Assembly (NCBI GenBank): GCA_036277075.1 | Contig: DASUNQ010000094.1 | Location: 1-20,868 of the forward strand | Reading direction: 5' to 3' | Origin: DASUNQ01 sp036277075 | GTDB taxonomy: Bacteria; Acidobacteriota; Thermoanaerobaculia; Multivoradales; UBA5704 | DNA length: 20,868 nucleotides | Part shown: piece after piece, positions 14,040-20,868 of the stretch | Numbering within the stretch: the stretch's first letter is position 1 | Layout: every line of letters begins with the position of its first letter | The notes under the pieces: model-generated | Seen by the model: only the letters and a program-made list of their open reading frames with translations | What the model was told of the DNA's origin: nothing | Database searches by the model: none | Position numbers and translations under genes: made by a program

Positions 14040-16670
14040 ATGGCATTCGTGGTGACGCTGCTGGCGGCAGTCATCGGGAGCCTGGCCTGGGGCGCCCTGC
14101 GCGAGGCGCGTGCCGCCCAGCGGACGATCGCCGAGCTGCGCTTCGAGCTGGCGGCGCTCCGCTTCGAGATCGCGTCGCTCGCCGCGCAGCTCGAGCAGCT
14201 TCAGCTCCGGCAGGGCGCGCCGGCGCCGCAAGAGACGGCGGCGCCGGCCGAGGCGGAGGCGCCGGTCGAGGCCGCCGCGCCCGCGCTTTCCCCTGTTCTA
14301 CCGCCCGCCGCGCCGGAACCGCTCGCCCCCGAACCGCCACCACCGCCCGCCGAAGTCCCCGAGCCCCTTCTTACCCAGCCATCTTTTTCTTCTTCTTCGC
14401 CCCCGCCCACCCCGACCGTCAGTCTTGAAGAGCGCCTCGGCGCCCGCGCCTTCGTCTGGATCGGCGCCATCGCCCTGGCGCTCGCCGGCGCCTTCCTCGT
14501 CAAGTACTCGGTCGATCAGGGGTGGATCGGCCCGGCCGTGCGCTTCGCGCTCGCCGTTCTCTTCGGCGTCGTGCTGCTCGGCGCCGGCGAGGTGCTGCGG
14601 CACCGCGCCGAGCGCATCGCCGCGGGCCTCTCGGCCGCCGGCATCGCCGTCCTCTTCGCCGCCTGGCTCGCGGGCACCAACCTCTACGGGCTCCTCGCGC
14701 CGGCGCTCGGCTTCGCCTTCATCGGCCTGACCGCGCTCGTCGCCGTCTGGTTGTCGCTGCGCCAAGGGGTGATCGTGGCGCTCGTCGGGCTGGTCGGCGG
14801 CTTCCTGACCCCCGCCTGGATCGGCGCGGCCGAGCCCGACCCGCGCCTCCTCTTCGGCTACCTGCTCTTCCTCCAGCTCGCCCTCCTCGCCGTCTCCCGC
14901 CGCCGCCTGTGGACTGGCGTGCCGGAGCTGGCGCTCGGCGCCGGCTTTCTCTGGGTCCTCGGCTGGGTGGTCGCGGCGTTCGCGCCCGGCGACGCGCTCT
15001 GGCTGGGACTCTTCCTGCTCGGCATGTTCCTGATAGGCGTCGTCCTCGGGCGCGACCGCAGCGTGCTGCCGGCCCTGGCCGCGGGGGGCGGCCTCCTCGG
15101 CATGGCGCTGGTCGCCGGGCGCGCGGGCTACGGCCCGCTGGAGTGGGGGCTGCTGGCGGTGCTGGCGGCCGCCACGCTGGTCCTCGCCCGGCTGCGCGAG
15201 GAGCTCCACGCCCTCGCCTGGCTGGCGTGCGCGGCCGTCGTCGGGCTCCTCCTCGTCTGGGGATGGGACCTGCCGGCCCCGGAGGCGCCGCGCTTCCTCT
15301 GGACGGCGCTGGCGATGGGCGCCCTCTGCGCCGGCGGCGCTTACCTCGCTCATTGGGGCGCCGCGCGCCCCGACCGCTGGACCGGCCTCGCCGCTTTCTC
15401 CGGCGTGGCCGTCTTCCTGGTCGCCTGGGCGAGCGTACGCGGGGAAGGGGAGTGGCCGGACCTGCCGTGGGGCGCCCTGGCGCTCGCCGCCGCCGCGCTC
15501 TACCTCGTGGCGGCGCTGCCGGTGGCGCGGCGGCGCGCCGCGGCCGGCGAGGGGACGCCGCTCGACGCGACGTTCGCCTGGCTCGCCGTGGCGGTGACGG
15601 CGTTCGTCAGCCTCGCCGTGCCGCTCGAGCTCGAGCGGCATTGGTGGACGGTGGCCTGGGCGCTCGAGGTGCCGGCGCTCGTCTGGCTCGCCGGACGCTT
15701 CGGCCTGCCGATGCTGCGGCGCCTCGCCGCGGCGCTCGCCGCCGCCGTCGCGGTGCGCCTGCTCCTGAACCCCTACGTCCTGGGCTACGCGATCGGCCCG
15801 CGCCCCGTCCTCAACTGGCTGCTCTACGGCTACGGGGTGCCGCTCCTGGCGGTCGCCGGCGCCGCGGCCCTCGCCCGCCGCGATCCCCGCTTCGGCCCCG
15901 GACGGCTCGCCGCCGGCCTCGAGGCGCTCGCCGTCGCCCTCGCCTTCGCGCTCGTCACGCTCGAGGTGCGGCAGGCGTTCCACCCCGGAGCGCTCGCCCG
16001 GGGCGAGCCGACGCTCGCCGAGTGCGCGACCTACGCCGTCGCCTGGCTGCTCCTCGGCCTCGGGCTCCTGGCGCTGGACCGGCGGTCGCCGCGCCTGGCG
16101 CTGGAGCTCGGCGGCCAGGCCGGAGCGCTCGGCGGCCTGGCGATGGCCCTCTTCGGCTGCGGCTTCCTGCTCAACCCGCTCTGGCGGCACGCGCCGGTCG
16201 GCGGCACGCCGGTCGCGAACCTCCTCCTCTGGTGCTACGGCGCGCCGGCGGTCCTCGCGGCGCTCGCCGGCCGCGCGCTCCGCCGCCGCGGCCCGACCTG
16301 GGCCGCGGTCGCCTGCTCGACCGGCGCGCTCGTCCTCACCTTCCTGCTCGTCGCCCTCGAGGTCACCCAGGCGTTCCACGGCACCTTCCTCGACGACGCG
16401 CCCGCGACGGTGGCCGAGAAGTACGCCTACTCCCTCGCCTGGCTGCTCTTCGGCATCGCGCTCCTGGTGCTGGGGATCGCGCGCCGCGTGCGCGCCCTGC
16501 GCTACGCCTCGCTGGCGGCGATGGCCCTGACCGTCGTCAAGGTCTTCCTCTTCGACATGGGGAACCTGACCGACCTCTGGCGCGTCCTCTCCTTCCTCGG
16601 GCTCGGCGTCGCGCTCCTCCTCCTCGCCTTCCTCTACCAGCGCTTCGTCTTCCGCGAGCCGGCGACGTGA
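14040..16670 (+). CDS. DUF2339 family polytopic membrane protein
   Basis: The product is 876 aa. The ATG at 14040 follows an unusually complete AGGAGGTG (14028-14035). Residues 2-20 form a membrane span, residues about 24-58 a short coiled coil (AELRFELAALRFEIASLAAQ), and residues about 60-128 a Pro/Ala-rich linker. The DUF2339 core begins near residue 130 with the conserved SLEERLGARAFVWIGAIALA and LVKYSVDQGWIGPAVR. The rest is almost entirely membrane helices, probably more than twenty. DUF2339 proteins have no established function and are often very large. The stop overlaps the DUF3999 start by four nt (GTGA), so the two are translationally coupled and likely work together in the envelope. 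A short inverted repeat (14006-14025) lies just before the ribosome binding site; acs ends 66 nt upstream. Confidence 0.9.
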   Translation: MAFVVTLLAAVIGSLAWGALREARAAQRTIAELRFELAALRFEIASLAAQLEQLQLRQGAPAPQETAAPAEAEAPVEAAAPALSPVLPPAAPEPLAPEPPPPPAEVPEPLLTQPSFSSSSPPPTPTVSLEERLGARAFVWIGAIALALAGAFLVKYSVDQGWIGPAVRFALAVLFGVVLLGAGEVLRHRAERIAAGLSAAGIAVLFAAWLAGTNLYGLLAPALGFAFIGLTALVAVWLSLRQGVIVALVGLVGGFLTPAWIGAAEPDPRLLFGYLLFLQLALLAVSRRRLWTGVPELALGAGFLWVLGWVVAAFAPGDALWLGLFLLGMFLIGVVLGRDRSVLPALAAGGGLLGMALVAGRAGYGPLEWGLLAVLAAATLVLARLREELHALAWLACAAVVGLLLVWGWDLPAPEAPRFLWTALAMGALCAGGAYLAHWGAARPDRWTGLAAFSGVAVFLVAWASVRGEGEWPDLPWGALALAAAALYLVAALPVARRRAAAGEGTPLDATFAWLAVAVTAFVSLAVPLELERHWWTVAWALEVPALVWLAGRFGLPMLRRLAAALAAAVAVRLLLNPYVLGYAIGPRPVLNWLLYGYGVPLLAVAGAAALARRDPRFGPGRLAAGLEALAVALAFALVTLEVRQAFHPGALARGEPTLAECATYAVAWLLLGLGLLALDRRSPRLALELGGQAGALGGLAMALFGCGFLLNPLWRHAPVGGTPVANLLLWCYGAPAVLAALAGRALRRRGPTWAAVACSTGALVLTFLLVALEVTQAFHGTFLDDAPATVAEKYAYSLAWLLFGIALLVLGIARRVRALRYASLAAMALTVVKVFLFDMGNLTDLWRVLSFLGLGVALLLLAFLYQRFVFREPAT

Positions 16671-18559
16671 GGCGGGCGCTCCGGCGCGCGGCGTCCTGCC
16701 TGTTGCTGCTCGCCGCGGCGTGCCCCGCGGGGGCGGACGCGGGCGCCTACCTCTACACGCGCCCGCTCGACGTCCCCGCCGCCGGCCCGGTGGCGGCGCC
16801 TCTCGACCTCGCCACGCTCCACCACCTCGGCGCCGGGAGCTCCGCCGTCTTCGCCGCCGACGGCCGGGAGGTGCCGTCGCGGATGAAGAACGATTGCTGC
16901 CGGGTGAAGGCGGATCTGGTCGAGGCGCGCCGGGAGGGGGAGAGCTGGCACCTGCTGCTCGACCTCGGAGCGGAGCCGCCGCTGCACGAGCAGCTCCACT
17001 TCCGGCTCCGGCGCGTGACCGCGGCCACGGTGCTTCTGGAGGGGAGCGACGACCGCGCTGCCTGGCGTCCGCTGGCGGAGGGCAACCTCTTCCGCCTCGG
17101 GACCTCGGACGAGCTGGAGCGCTCCGCCCTCGTCTACCCGGCCAACCGCCACCGCTGGCTGCGCTTGACCTGGCCGGCCGCGGCGGGCACGCCGGAGCTG
17201 CGGGAGATCGAGATCGTCAGTGCCGAGGGCCGGGTCCTCGCGGTGGGTACCGAAGCGCCGGCCTGCCGGCGGGAGGGCCGCGCCGTCGTCTGCGGCGTGC
17301 CGCTCCCCGCGCCCTACATGATCGGGCTCCGCTTCCACCTCCGCTTCGTCGAGGCTCCCGGCGCCGCGGCAGGGCGGCTCGGGTACCGGCTGTCGCAGTT
17401 CGCTTTCGGCACCTGGGCGACGCTCGCCGAGGGCACGGCCCCGCTCGGCACGGGCGCCCTCTCGGTGCCGCTCCCCCCCGAGCCGCTCCACGGCGAGGCG
17501 CTGCGGCTCGAGCTCTACGGCGACCCGGCGCCGCCCCGCTCGACGGGCTGGACGCTCGAGCTGGCGCAGCCGGTGGTCATCTTCGAGGCGCCGCGGGCGG
17601 GTCGCTACACGCTGGCCTACGGCGGCGGGACGGAGCCGGCGGCGGCGCGGCCGGCCGTCGATTCCGCGGCGGCCCTCCGCGTCGTGCCAGGCCCCGAGCG
17701 CCGCCAGGCCCTGCCACCCCTTCCCGCGGCCGCGACCGCTCCCGGCGCGGCGCTCGACGCGGATGACTTCGACGCCTCCTGGCCGGTGCGCGCGCCGCGG
17801 GCGAGGCCCGGCGAGGTCGTGCGCCTCGAGCTGCCGCCCGCGGTCCTCGCCGCCGTCCGGAGCACCTTCAACGACCTGCGGCTCGCCGCCGGCGAGCGCC
17901 AGCTTCCGTTCGTGCGCCTCGAACCCCGGATGCCGGCCCTCGCTCTCTCCCGCCCCGGGCTGCGGCCGCGGCCGGACCGCGGCGGCAGGACGAGCCGCGT
18001 CGCCCTCGCCGTGGACCCCCGGCAGCGCTACGGGTCGCTCTCGCTCACCGCGCCCTCGCCCTTCCGGCGGGTGGTCACGGTCTCGCTCCGCGAGACTCTT
18101 CGGCCCCTCTCGAAGCCCGAGACGGAGGAGGAGCGCAGCGTCTGGGACTGCTCCGCGCCACCGCCGCTCCCCTGCCGCTGGCAGGACGATTGGCCGATGA
18201 TGGACGCTGCGGACCGCGTCACCGTCCGCTTCGAGGACGGCGACAACCCGCCCCTCGCGTGGGTCGACGCCGCCGTCTGGCGCGAGCGCCTGCTCCTCGT
18301 CTTCGTCTGGCCCGCCGGCGGCGAGGTGCGGCTGCTGGCCGGCAACTTGGAGCTGAGCCAGCCGCGCTACGACCTCGAGGCGCTCGCGCCGCAGCTCCTG
18401 GCGCGTCCCTGGCGGGCGGCGGCGGTCGACGTCGGCGGCGGGACGCGCGGCGAAGCGGCGGGCCCCGCGTGGCTGCCGCTGCTGGTGCCGGCGGCGCTCG
18501 CCGTCGCCGGCGCCGCGCTCCTGCTCATCCTGCGGCAGGCGATCGGCAAACGGGCCTGA
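16667..18559 (+). CDS. DUF3999 family envelope protein
   Basis: The frame is assigned from the GTG at 16667, which overlaps the DUF2339 stop (GTGA) and gives 630 aa. The frame is open far upstream, but that part is antisense-quality sequence within DUF2339. The N-terminus RRALRRAASCLLLLAAACPAG is a signal peptide; the Cys in it could be a lipoprotein site but lacks a clean lipobox. The bulk is beta-rich with no enzyme motif. A single C-terminal membrane span (LPLLVPAALAVAGAALLLI) is followed by a basic tail (RQAIGKRA), so the protein is probably a periplasmic domain anchored in the inner membrane. The N-terminal YLYTRPLDVP and the final LELSQPRYDLEAL segment fit DUF3999. Members are commonly found beside DUF2339; no function is known. 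Confidence 0.85.
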   Translation: MRRALRRAASCLLLLAAACPAGADAGAYLYTRPLDVPAAGPVAAPLDLATLHHLGAGSSAVFAADGREVPSRMKNDCCRVKADLVEARREGESWHLLLDLGAEPPLHEQLHFRLRRVTAATVLLEGSDDRAAWRPLAEGNLFRLGTSDELERSALVYPANRHRWLRLTWPAAAGTPELREIEIVSAEGRVLAVGTEAPACRREGRAVVCGVPLPAPYMIGLRFHLRFVEAPGAAAGRLGYRLSQFAFGTWATLAEGTAPLGTGALSVPLPPEPLHGEALRLELYGDPAPPRSTGWTLELAQPVVIFEAPRAGRYTLAYGGGTEPAAARPAVDSAAALRVVPGPERRQALPPLPAAATAPGAALDADDFDASWPVRAPRARPGEVVRLELPPAVLAAVRSTFNDLRLAAGERQLPFVRLEPRMPALALSRPGLRPRPDRGGRTSRVALAVDPRQRYGSLSLTAPSPFRRVVTVSLRETLRPLSKPETEEERSVWDCSAPPPLPCRWQDDWPMMDAADRVTVRFEDGDNPPLAWVDAAVWRERLLLVFVWPAGGEVRLLAGNLELSQPRYDLEALAPQLLARPWRAAAVDVGGGTRGEAAGPAWLPLLVPAALAVAGAALLLILRQAIGKRA

Positions 18560-18570
18560 CCGCCGTTCAC

Positions 18571-18597
18571 CGGCCGGCGACCGCCGTTCGCCGGTCG
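18571..18597 (+). terminator. GC-rich hairpin after the DUF2339-DUF3999 operon
   Basis: CCGGCGA (18574-18580) pairs with TCGCCGG (18588-18594); three more pairs (one G-T) extend the stem to 10 bp over 18571-18597, with a 7-nt loop. It starts 12 nt after the DUF3999 stop and is embedded in a two-copy direct repeat (GACCGCCGTTC at 18558 and 18579, 21 bp apart). No U-tract follows, so it may be an attenuator or transcript-end stabiliser. Confidence 0.45.
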
Positions 18598-18677
18598 CGC
18601 CGTGCCGGAGGGAGCCGGGCGGCCGTACCGTCGTCTGCGGGCGGCGATCCCGCCGTCCCGCGACGAGGAGAGACGAG

Positions 18678-19409
18678 ATGACCACCGACGACCGCAACGG
18701 CGCCCCGAGCGCCTTCCGCCTCACCCCGCGCTTGCTCCTGGGACTCTTCGCCCTGGTCGCCGGCGCCCTGCTGATCCTCGACAACATGGGCGTCCTGCTG
18801 GCCTGGGACTACCTGCGCTTCTGGCCCGCCCTGCTCATCCTGGCGGGCCTGATCAAGATGACCCAGCCCGGCGGCGGCCGGGTCGTCGGCTTCCTGATCG
18901 CCTTGGTCGGCGCCTGGCTCCTCGCCGACGTGCTCGACGTCGCCGAGTTCGACTTCGACTACGTCTGGCCGATCGTCCTGGTGATCGCCGGCCTCAACCT
19001 TCTCTCCTCGGAGGTCTTCCGCCGCGCCCGCCCGGCGGGGCAGGCGGAGACCGATGCCGAGATCGACACCTTCGCGCTGCTCGGCGGCACCAAGCGCGCG
19101 AGCGCCTCGCAGCGCTTCCGCGGCGGCACCGCCACCGCCATCATGGGCGGCTGCGAGATCGACCTGCGGGACGCGGCGATCGCGCAGGGGGAGACGGCGG
19201 TCTTCGACACCTTCGCGATGTGGGGGGGCGTCGAGATCTTCGTGCCCGAGAGCTGGGTCGTCGTCCTCAAGGGGGTCCCGGTCATGGGCGGCTTCGAGGA
19301 CCTGACCCGGCACCCCGCCGGCGGCGCCGGCCAGCGCCTGGTGGTCCGCGGCATGGCGCTGATGGGCGGCGTGGAAGTCAAGAACGCGCCGCGCCGCGAG
19401 GCGGTGTAG
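18678..19409 (+). CDS. LiaF-like membrane protein (LiaI/LiaF transmembrane region plus LiaF C-terminal domain)
   Basis: The product is 243 aa, starting at an ATG with GAGGAG (18665-18670) seven nt upstream. Residues about 14-120 hold four membrane spans with the short loops typical of LiaI/LiaF-type N-termini (LLILDNMGVL, WPALLILAGLIKM, WPIVLVIAGLNLL). The C-terminal part has repeated short strands (DTFALLGGTKR, ATAIMGGCEIDLRDA, DTFAMWGGVEIFVP, PVMGGFEDLT, ALMGGVEVKNAP), the pattern of the cell-wall-active antibiotic response/LiaF C-terminal fold. In Firmicutes LiaF restrains the LiaRS two-component system until envelope stress occurs. The kinase gene begins three nt downstream, so the same negative-regulator role is plausible here. 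Confidence 0.85.
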   Translation: MTTDDRNGAPSAFRLTPRLLLGLFALVAGALLILDNMGVLLAWDYLRFWPALLILAGLIKMTQPGGGRVVGFLIALVGAWLLADVLDVAEFDFDYVWPIVLVIAGLNLLSSEVFRRARPAGQAETDAEIDTFALLGGTKRASASQRFRGGTATAIMGGCEIDLRDAAIAQGETAVFDTFAMWGGVEIFVPESWVVVLKGVPVMGGFEDLTRHPAGGAGQRLVVRGMALMGGVEVKNAPRREAV

Positions 19410-19412
19410 CCG

Positions 19413-20489
19413 GTGCACCCGATCCTCGCAGCGCGCGAGCGGGCCGGCCTCTACCTGGCCGGATGGCTGCCGCTCGCGCCGCTCGTGGCCCTGCTGTTCG
19501 TCTGGGGCGGCGGCCTGCCGTGGACGCAGGCCGCCGCCCTCGCCCTGCCGCTGGTGCTGCTCTACGCCCAGCTCTGTCTCGCCGCCTGGTACGCCTGCCG
19601 CGCGCTGCCGTTGCGCCGCACCCGGCTCTGGCGGCTGATCGCCGCCCACCTCCTCGGGGCGGCGCTCTCGAGCGCCCTCTGGGTCGTCCTCGGCTGGGCC
19701 TGGGCGGCCGTCCTCGCCTCGCTGCCGGGGTTCGGCGGCCTCGCCGGCCGGTTCGCGCCGCTGGCCCTGCCGCTCTTCGCCGTCGGCGTGCCGCTCTACC
19801 TGGTGGCGGTGGCGGTGCACTACCTGATCCTCGCCTTCGAGGACTCGCGCGAGGCCGAGGCGCGGGCGCTCGCGGCGCAGGTCGAGGCGCGCGAGGCCGA
19901 GCTGCGGGCCCTGCGCGCCCAGCTCGATCCCCACTTCCTCTTCAACAGCCTCAACGCCGTGGCGGCGCTCGCCGGCTCCGACCCGGCCGGGGCGCGCAAG
20001 ATGGCTATCCTCCTCGCCGAGTTCCTGCGCGGCAGCCTCCGGCTCTCGGCGCGCGCCAGCGTCCCCCTCGGCGAGGAGCTGGCGCACGCCGCCGCCTACC
20101 TCGCCGTCGAGCGGGTGCGCTTCGGCGAGCGGCTGGCGGTCGAGGAGCGGATCGAGGAGGACGCGCTCGGCTGCCTGGTGCCGGCGCTCATCCTCCAGCC
20201 GCTGGTCGAGAACGCCGTGCGCCACGGCGTCGCCCAGCTCCTCGACGGCGGCGTCATCCGGCTCGAGGCGCGGCGCGAGGGCGGCCGGCTCCACCTCGCG
20301 GTCGAGAACCCCTGCGACCCCGACCAGCCGGCGTCGCGCCGCGGCAGCGGCGAGCGCGTCGGGCTCGCCAACGTGGCGGCGCGGCTGGCGACCCGCTACG
20401 GCGAGGCCGGCCGGGCCGAGGCGCGGCAGGAGGCGGGACGGTTCCGGGTCGAGCTGGCGCTGCCGGCGGAGGGGGCTGCGGGTGGCTGA
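19413..20489 (+). CDS. LytS/YehU-type sensor histidine kinase
   Basis: The product is 358 aa from the GTG at 19413, only three nt after the LiaF-like stop; a GAGG about ten nt upstream is a plausible ribosome binding site. Residues about 11-140 carry four membrane spans without a recognisable ligand domain. A coiled-coil stretch (SREAEARALAAQVEAREAEL, 145-164) leads to the His_kinase domain LRAQLDPHFLFNSLNAV (167-183), with H174 the likely phosphoacceptor. The ATPase domain shows the N-box LQPLVENAVRHGV (261-273) and a G-box GSGERVGLANV (311-321). This family pairs with LytTR response regulators. The stop overlaps the regulator start by eight nt. Its input is probably envelope state via the LiaF-like protein (inference). 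Confidence 0.92.
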   Translation: MHPILAARERAGLYLAGWLPLAPLVALLFVWGGGLPWTQAAALALPLVLLYAQLCLAAWYACRALPLRRTRLWRLIAAHLLGAALSSALWVVLGWAWAAVLASLPGFGGLAGRFAPLALPLFAVGVPLYLVAVAVHYLILAFEDSREAEARALAAQVEAREAELRALRAQLDPHFLFNSLNAVAALAGSDPAGARKMAILLAEFLRGSLRLSARASVPLGEELAHAAAYLAVERVRFGERLAVEERIEEDALGCLVPALILQPLVENAVRHGVAQLLDGGVIRLEARREGGRLHLAVENPCDPDQPASRRGSGERVGLANVAARLATRYGEAGRAEARQEAGRFRVELALPAEGAAGG

Positions 20490-20868
20490 GGCGCTGCGCG
20501 TGATCGTCGTCGACGACGAGCCGGGGGCGCGCGGCCTCCTCGCCGAGTACCTCGCCGCCGAGCCGGACGTCGAGCTCGTCGCCGCCTGCGCCAACGGCTT
20601 CGAGGCGGTCAAGGCGGTGGGCGAGCTGCGCCCCGACCTGCTCCTGCTGGACGTCCAGATGCCCAAGCTCGACGGCTTCGAGGTCCTCGAGCTCCTCGAC
20701 GACCCGCCCGCGGTCGTCTTCGTCACCGCCTACGACGAGCACGCGGTGCGCGCCTTCGAGGTCCACGCCGTCGACTACCTGGTCAAGCCCTTCCCGCCGG
20801 AGCGCCTCACCGCCGCCATCGCCCGGGTGCGCGAGCGGCGGGCCCGCGGCGAGGGGGGCGCGCCGGCG
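20482..20868 (+). CDS. response regulator of the LytTR type (C-terminus off the right edge)
   Basis: The frame starts at the GTG at 20482, overlapping the kinase gene by eight nt, and runs off the window after 129 codons. It is a complete receiver domain: acidic pocket D11-D12 (VIVVDDEPGAR), phosphoacceptor D57 in LLLLDVQMPKLDGFEVL, T82 in VFVTAYDEHAV and K102 in YLVKPF. The AYDEHAVRAFEVHAVDYLVKPF style (AFEVHAVDYLVKPF) is characteristic of the LytR/AgrA group, so a LytTR DNA-binding domain is expected beyond the edge but is not seen. Together with the two genes upstream it forms a LiaF-like/kinase/regulator operon. Confidence 0.9.
   Translation, partial: MAEALRVIVVDDEPGARGLLAEYLAAEPDVELVAACANGFEAVKAVGELRPDLLLLDVQMPKLDGFEVLELLDDPPAVVFVTAYDEHAVRAFEVHAVDYLVKPFPPERLTAAIARVRERRARGEGGAPA

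Overview
The window is chromosomal DNA from a high-GC bacterium. A 60-base sample inside the 2-oxoglutarate dehydrogenase gene (4261-4320) hand-counts to 70% G+C. The best guess is an Acidobacteriota member, possibly near Thermoanaerobaculia. This rests mainly on a secreted beta-helix protein (1025-2521) whose C-terminal domain I associate with secreted proteins of that phylum, plus general gene style. No rRNA or other taxonomic marker is present, so the assignment is inference.

Layout, left to right. (1) 1-904, minus: start of a secreted PIG-L/LmbE-type deacetylase, cut by the window edge. Divergent from it is the CSLREA/choice-of-anchor Q beta-helix protein, followed by sucA/odhA (2-oxoglutarate dehydrogenase E1, 2553-5036) in an N-terminally short form. 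(2) 5.05-8.17 kb: a compositionally foreign island (samples of 47-50% G+C) with a two-gene minus-strand operon. It encodes a stand-alone GHKL-fold ATPase and a membrane-anchored coiled-coil protein. The operon has its own candidate promoter, palindrome and leader hairpin. This is the best candidate for an undescribed, possibly defence-type, system. (3) 8.17-10.1 kb: an accessory zone of toxin-antitoxin-like character. A DUF5655 gene is followed by a small antitoxin-like gene broken by a 1-bp deletion. A Uma2-family (PD-(D/E)XK-like) gene is preceded by a second, C-terminally truncated copy of the same small gene. Between the two modules lies a tandem array of about 23 degenerate 21-bp units (about 8832-9300), many carrying a GTAC-N4-GTAC dyad. 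(4) 10.15-11.9 kb, minus: an orphan ribbon-helix-helix antitoxin-like gene, purE and a saccharopine-dehydrogenase-like reductase, tightly packed. (5) 12.0-18.56 kb, plus: acs (acetyl-CoA synthetase), then a DUF2339 polytopic membrane protein overlapping a DUF3999 secreted/membrane protein by 4 nt. (6) 18.68-20.87 kb, plus: a LiaF-like membrane protein, a LytS/YehU-type sensor kinase and a LytTR-type response regulator (cut by the right edge). These look like one cell-envelope-stress signalling operon.

Core metabolism (TCA-cycle E1, acetate activation, purine synthesis) flanks the accessory block. No tRNA, rRNA, CRISPR array, transposase or integrase was recognised. Several genes (sucA, the RHH gene, DUF5655) lack a Shine-Dalgarno sequence and have a -10-like hexamer 6-9 nt before the start codon, suggesting leaderless transcripts. 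Others (acs, DUF2339, LiaF-like, beta-helix) have strong Shine-Dalgarno sequences.
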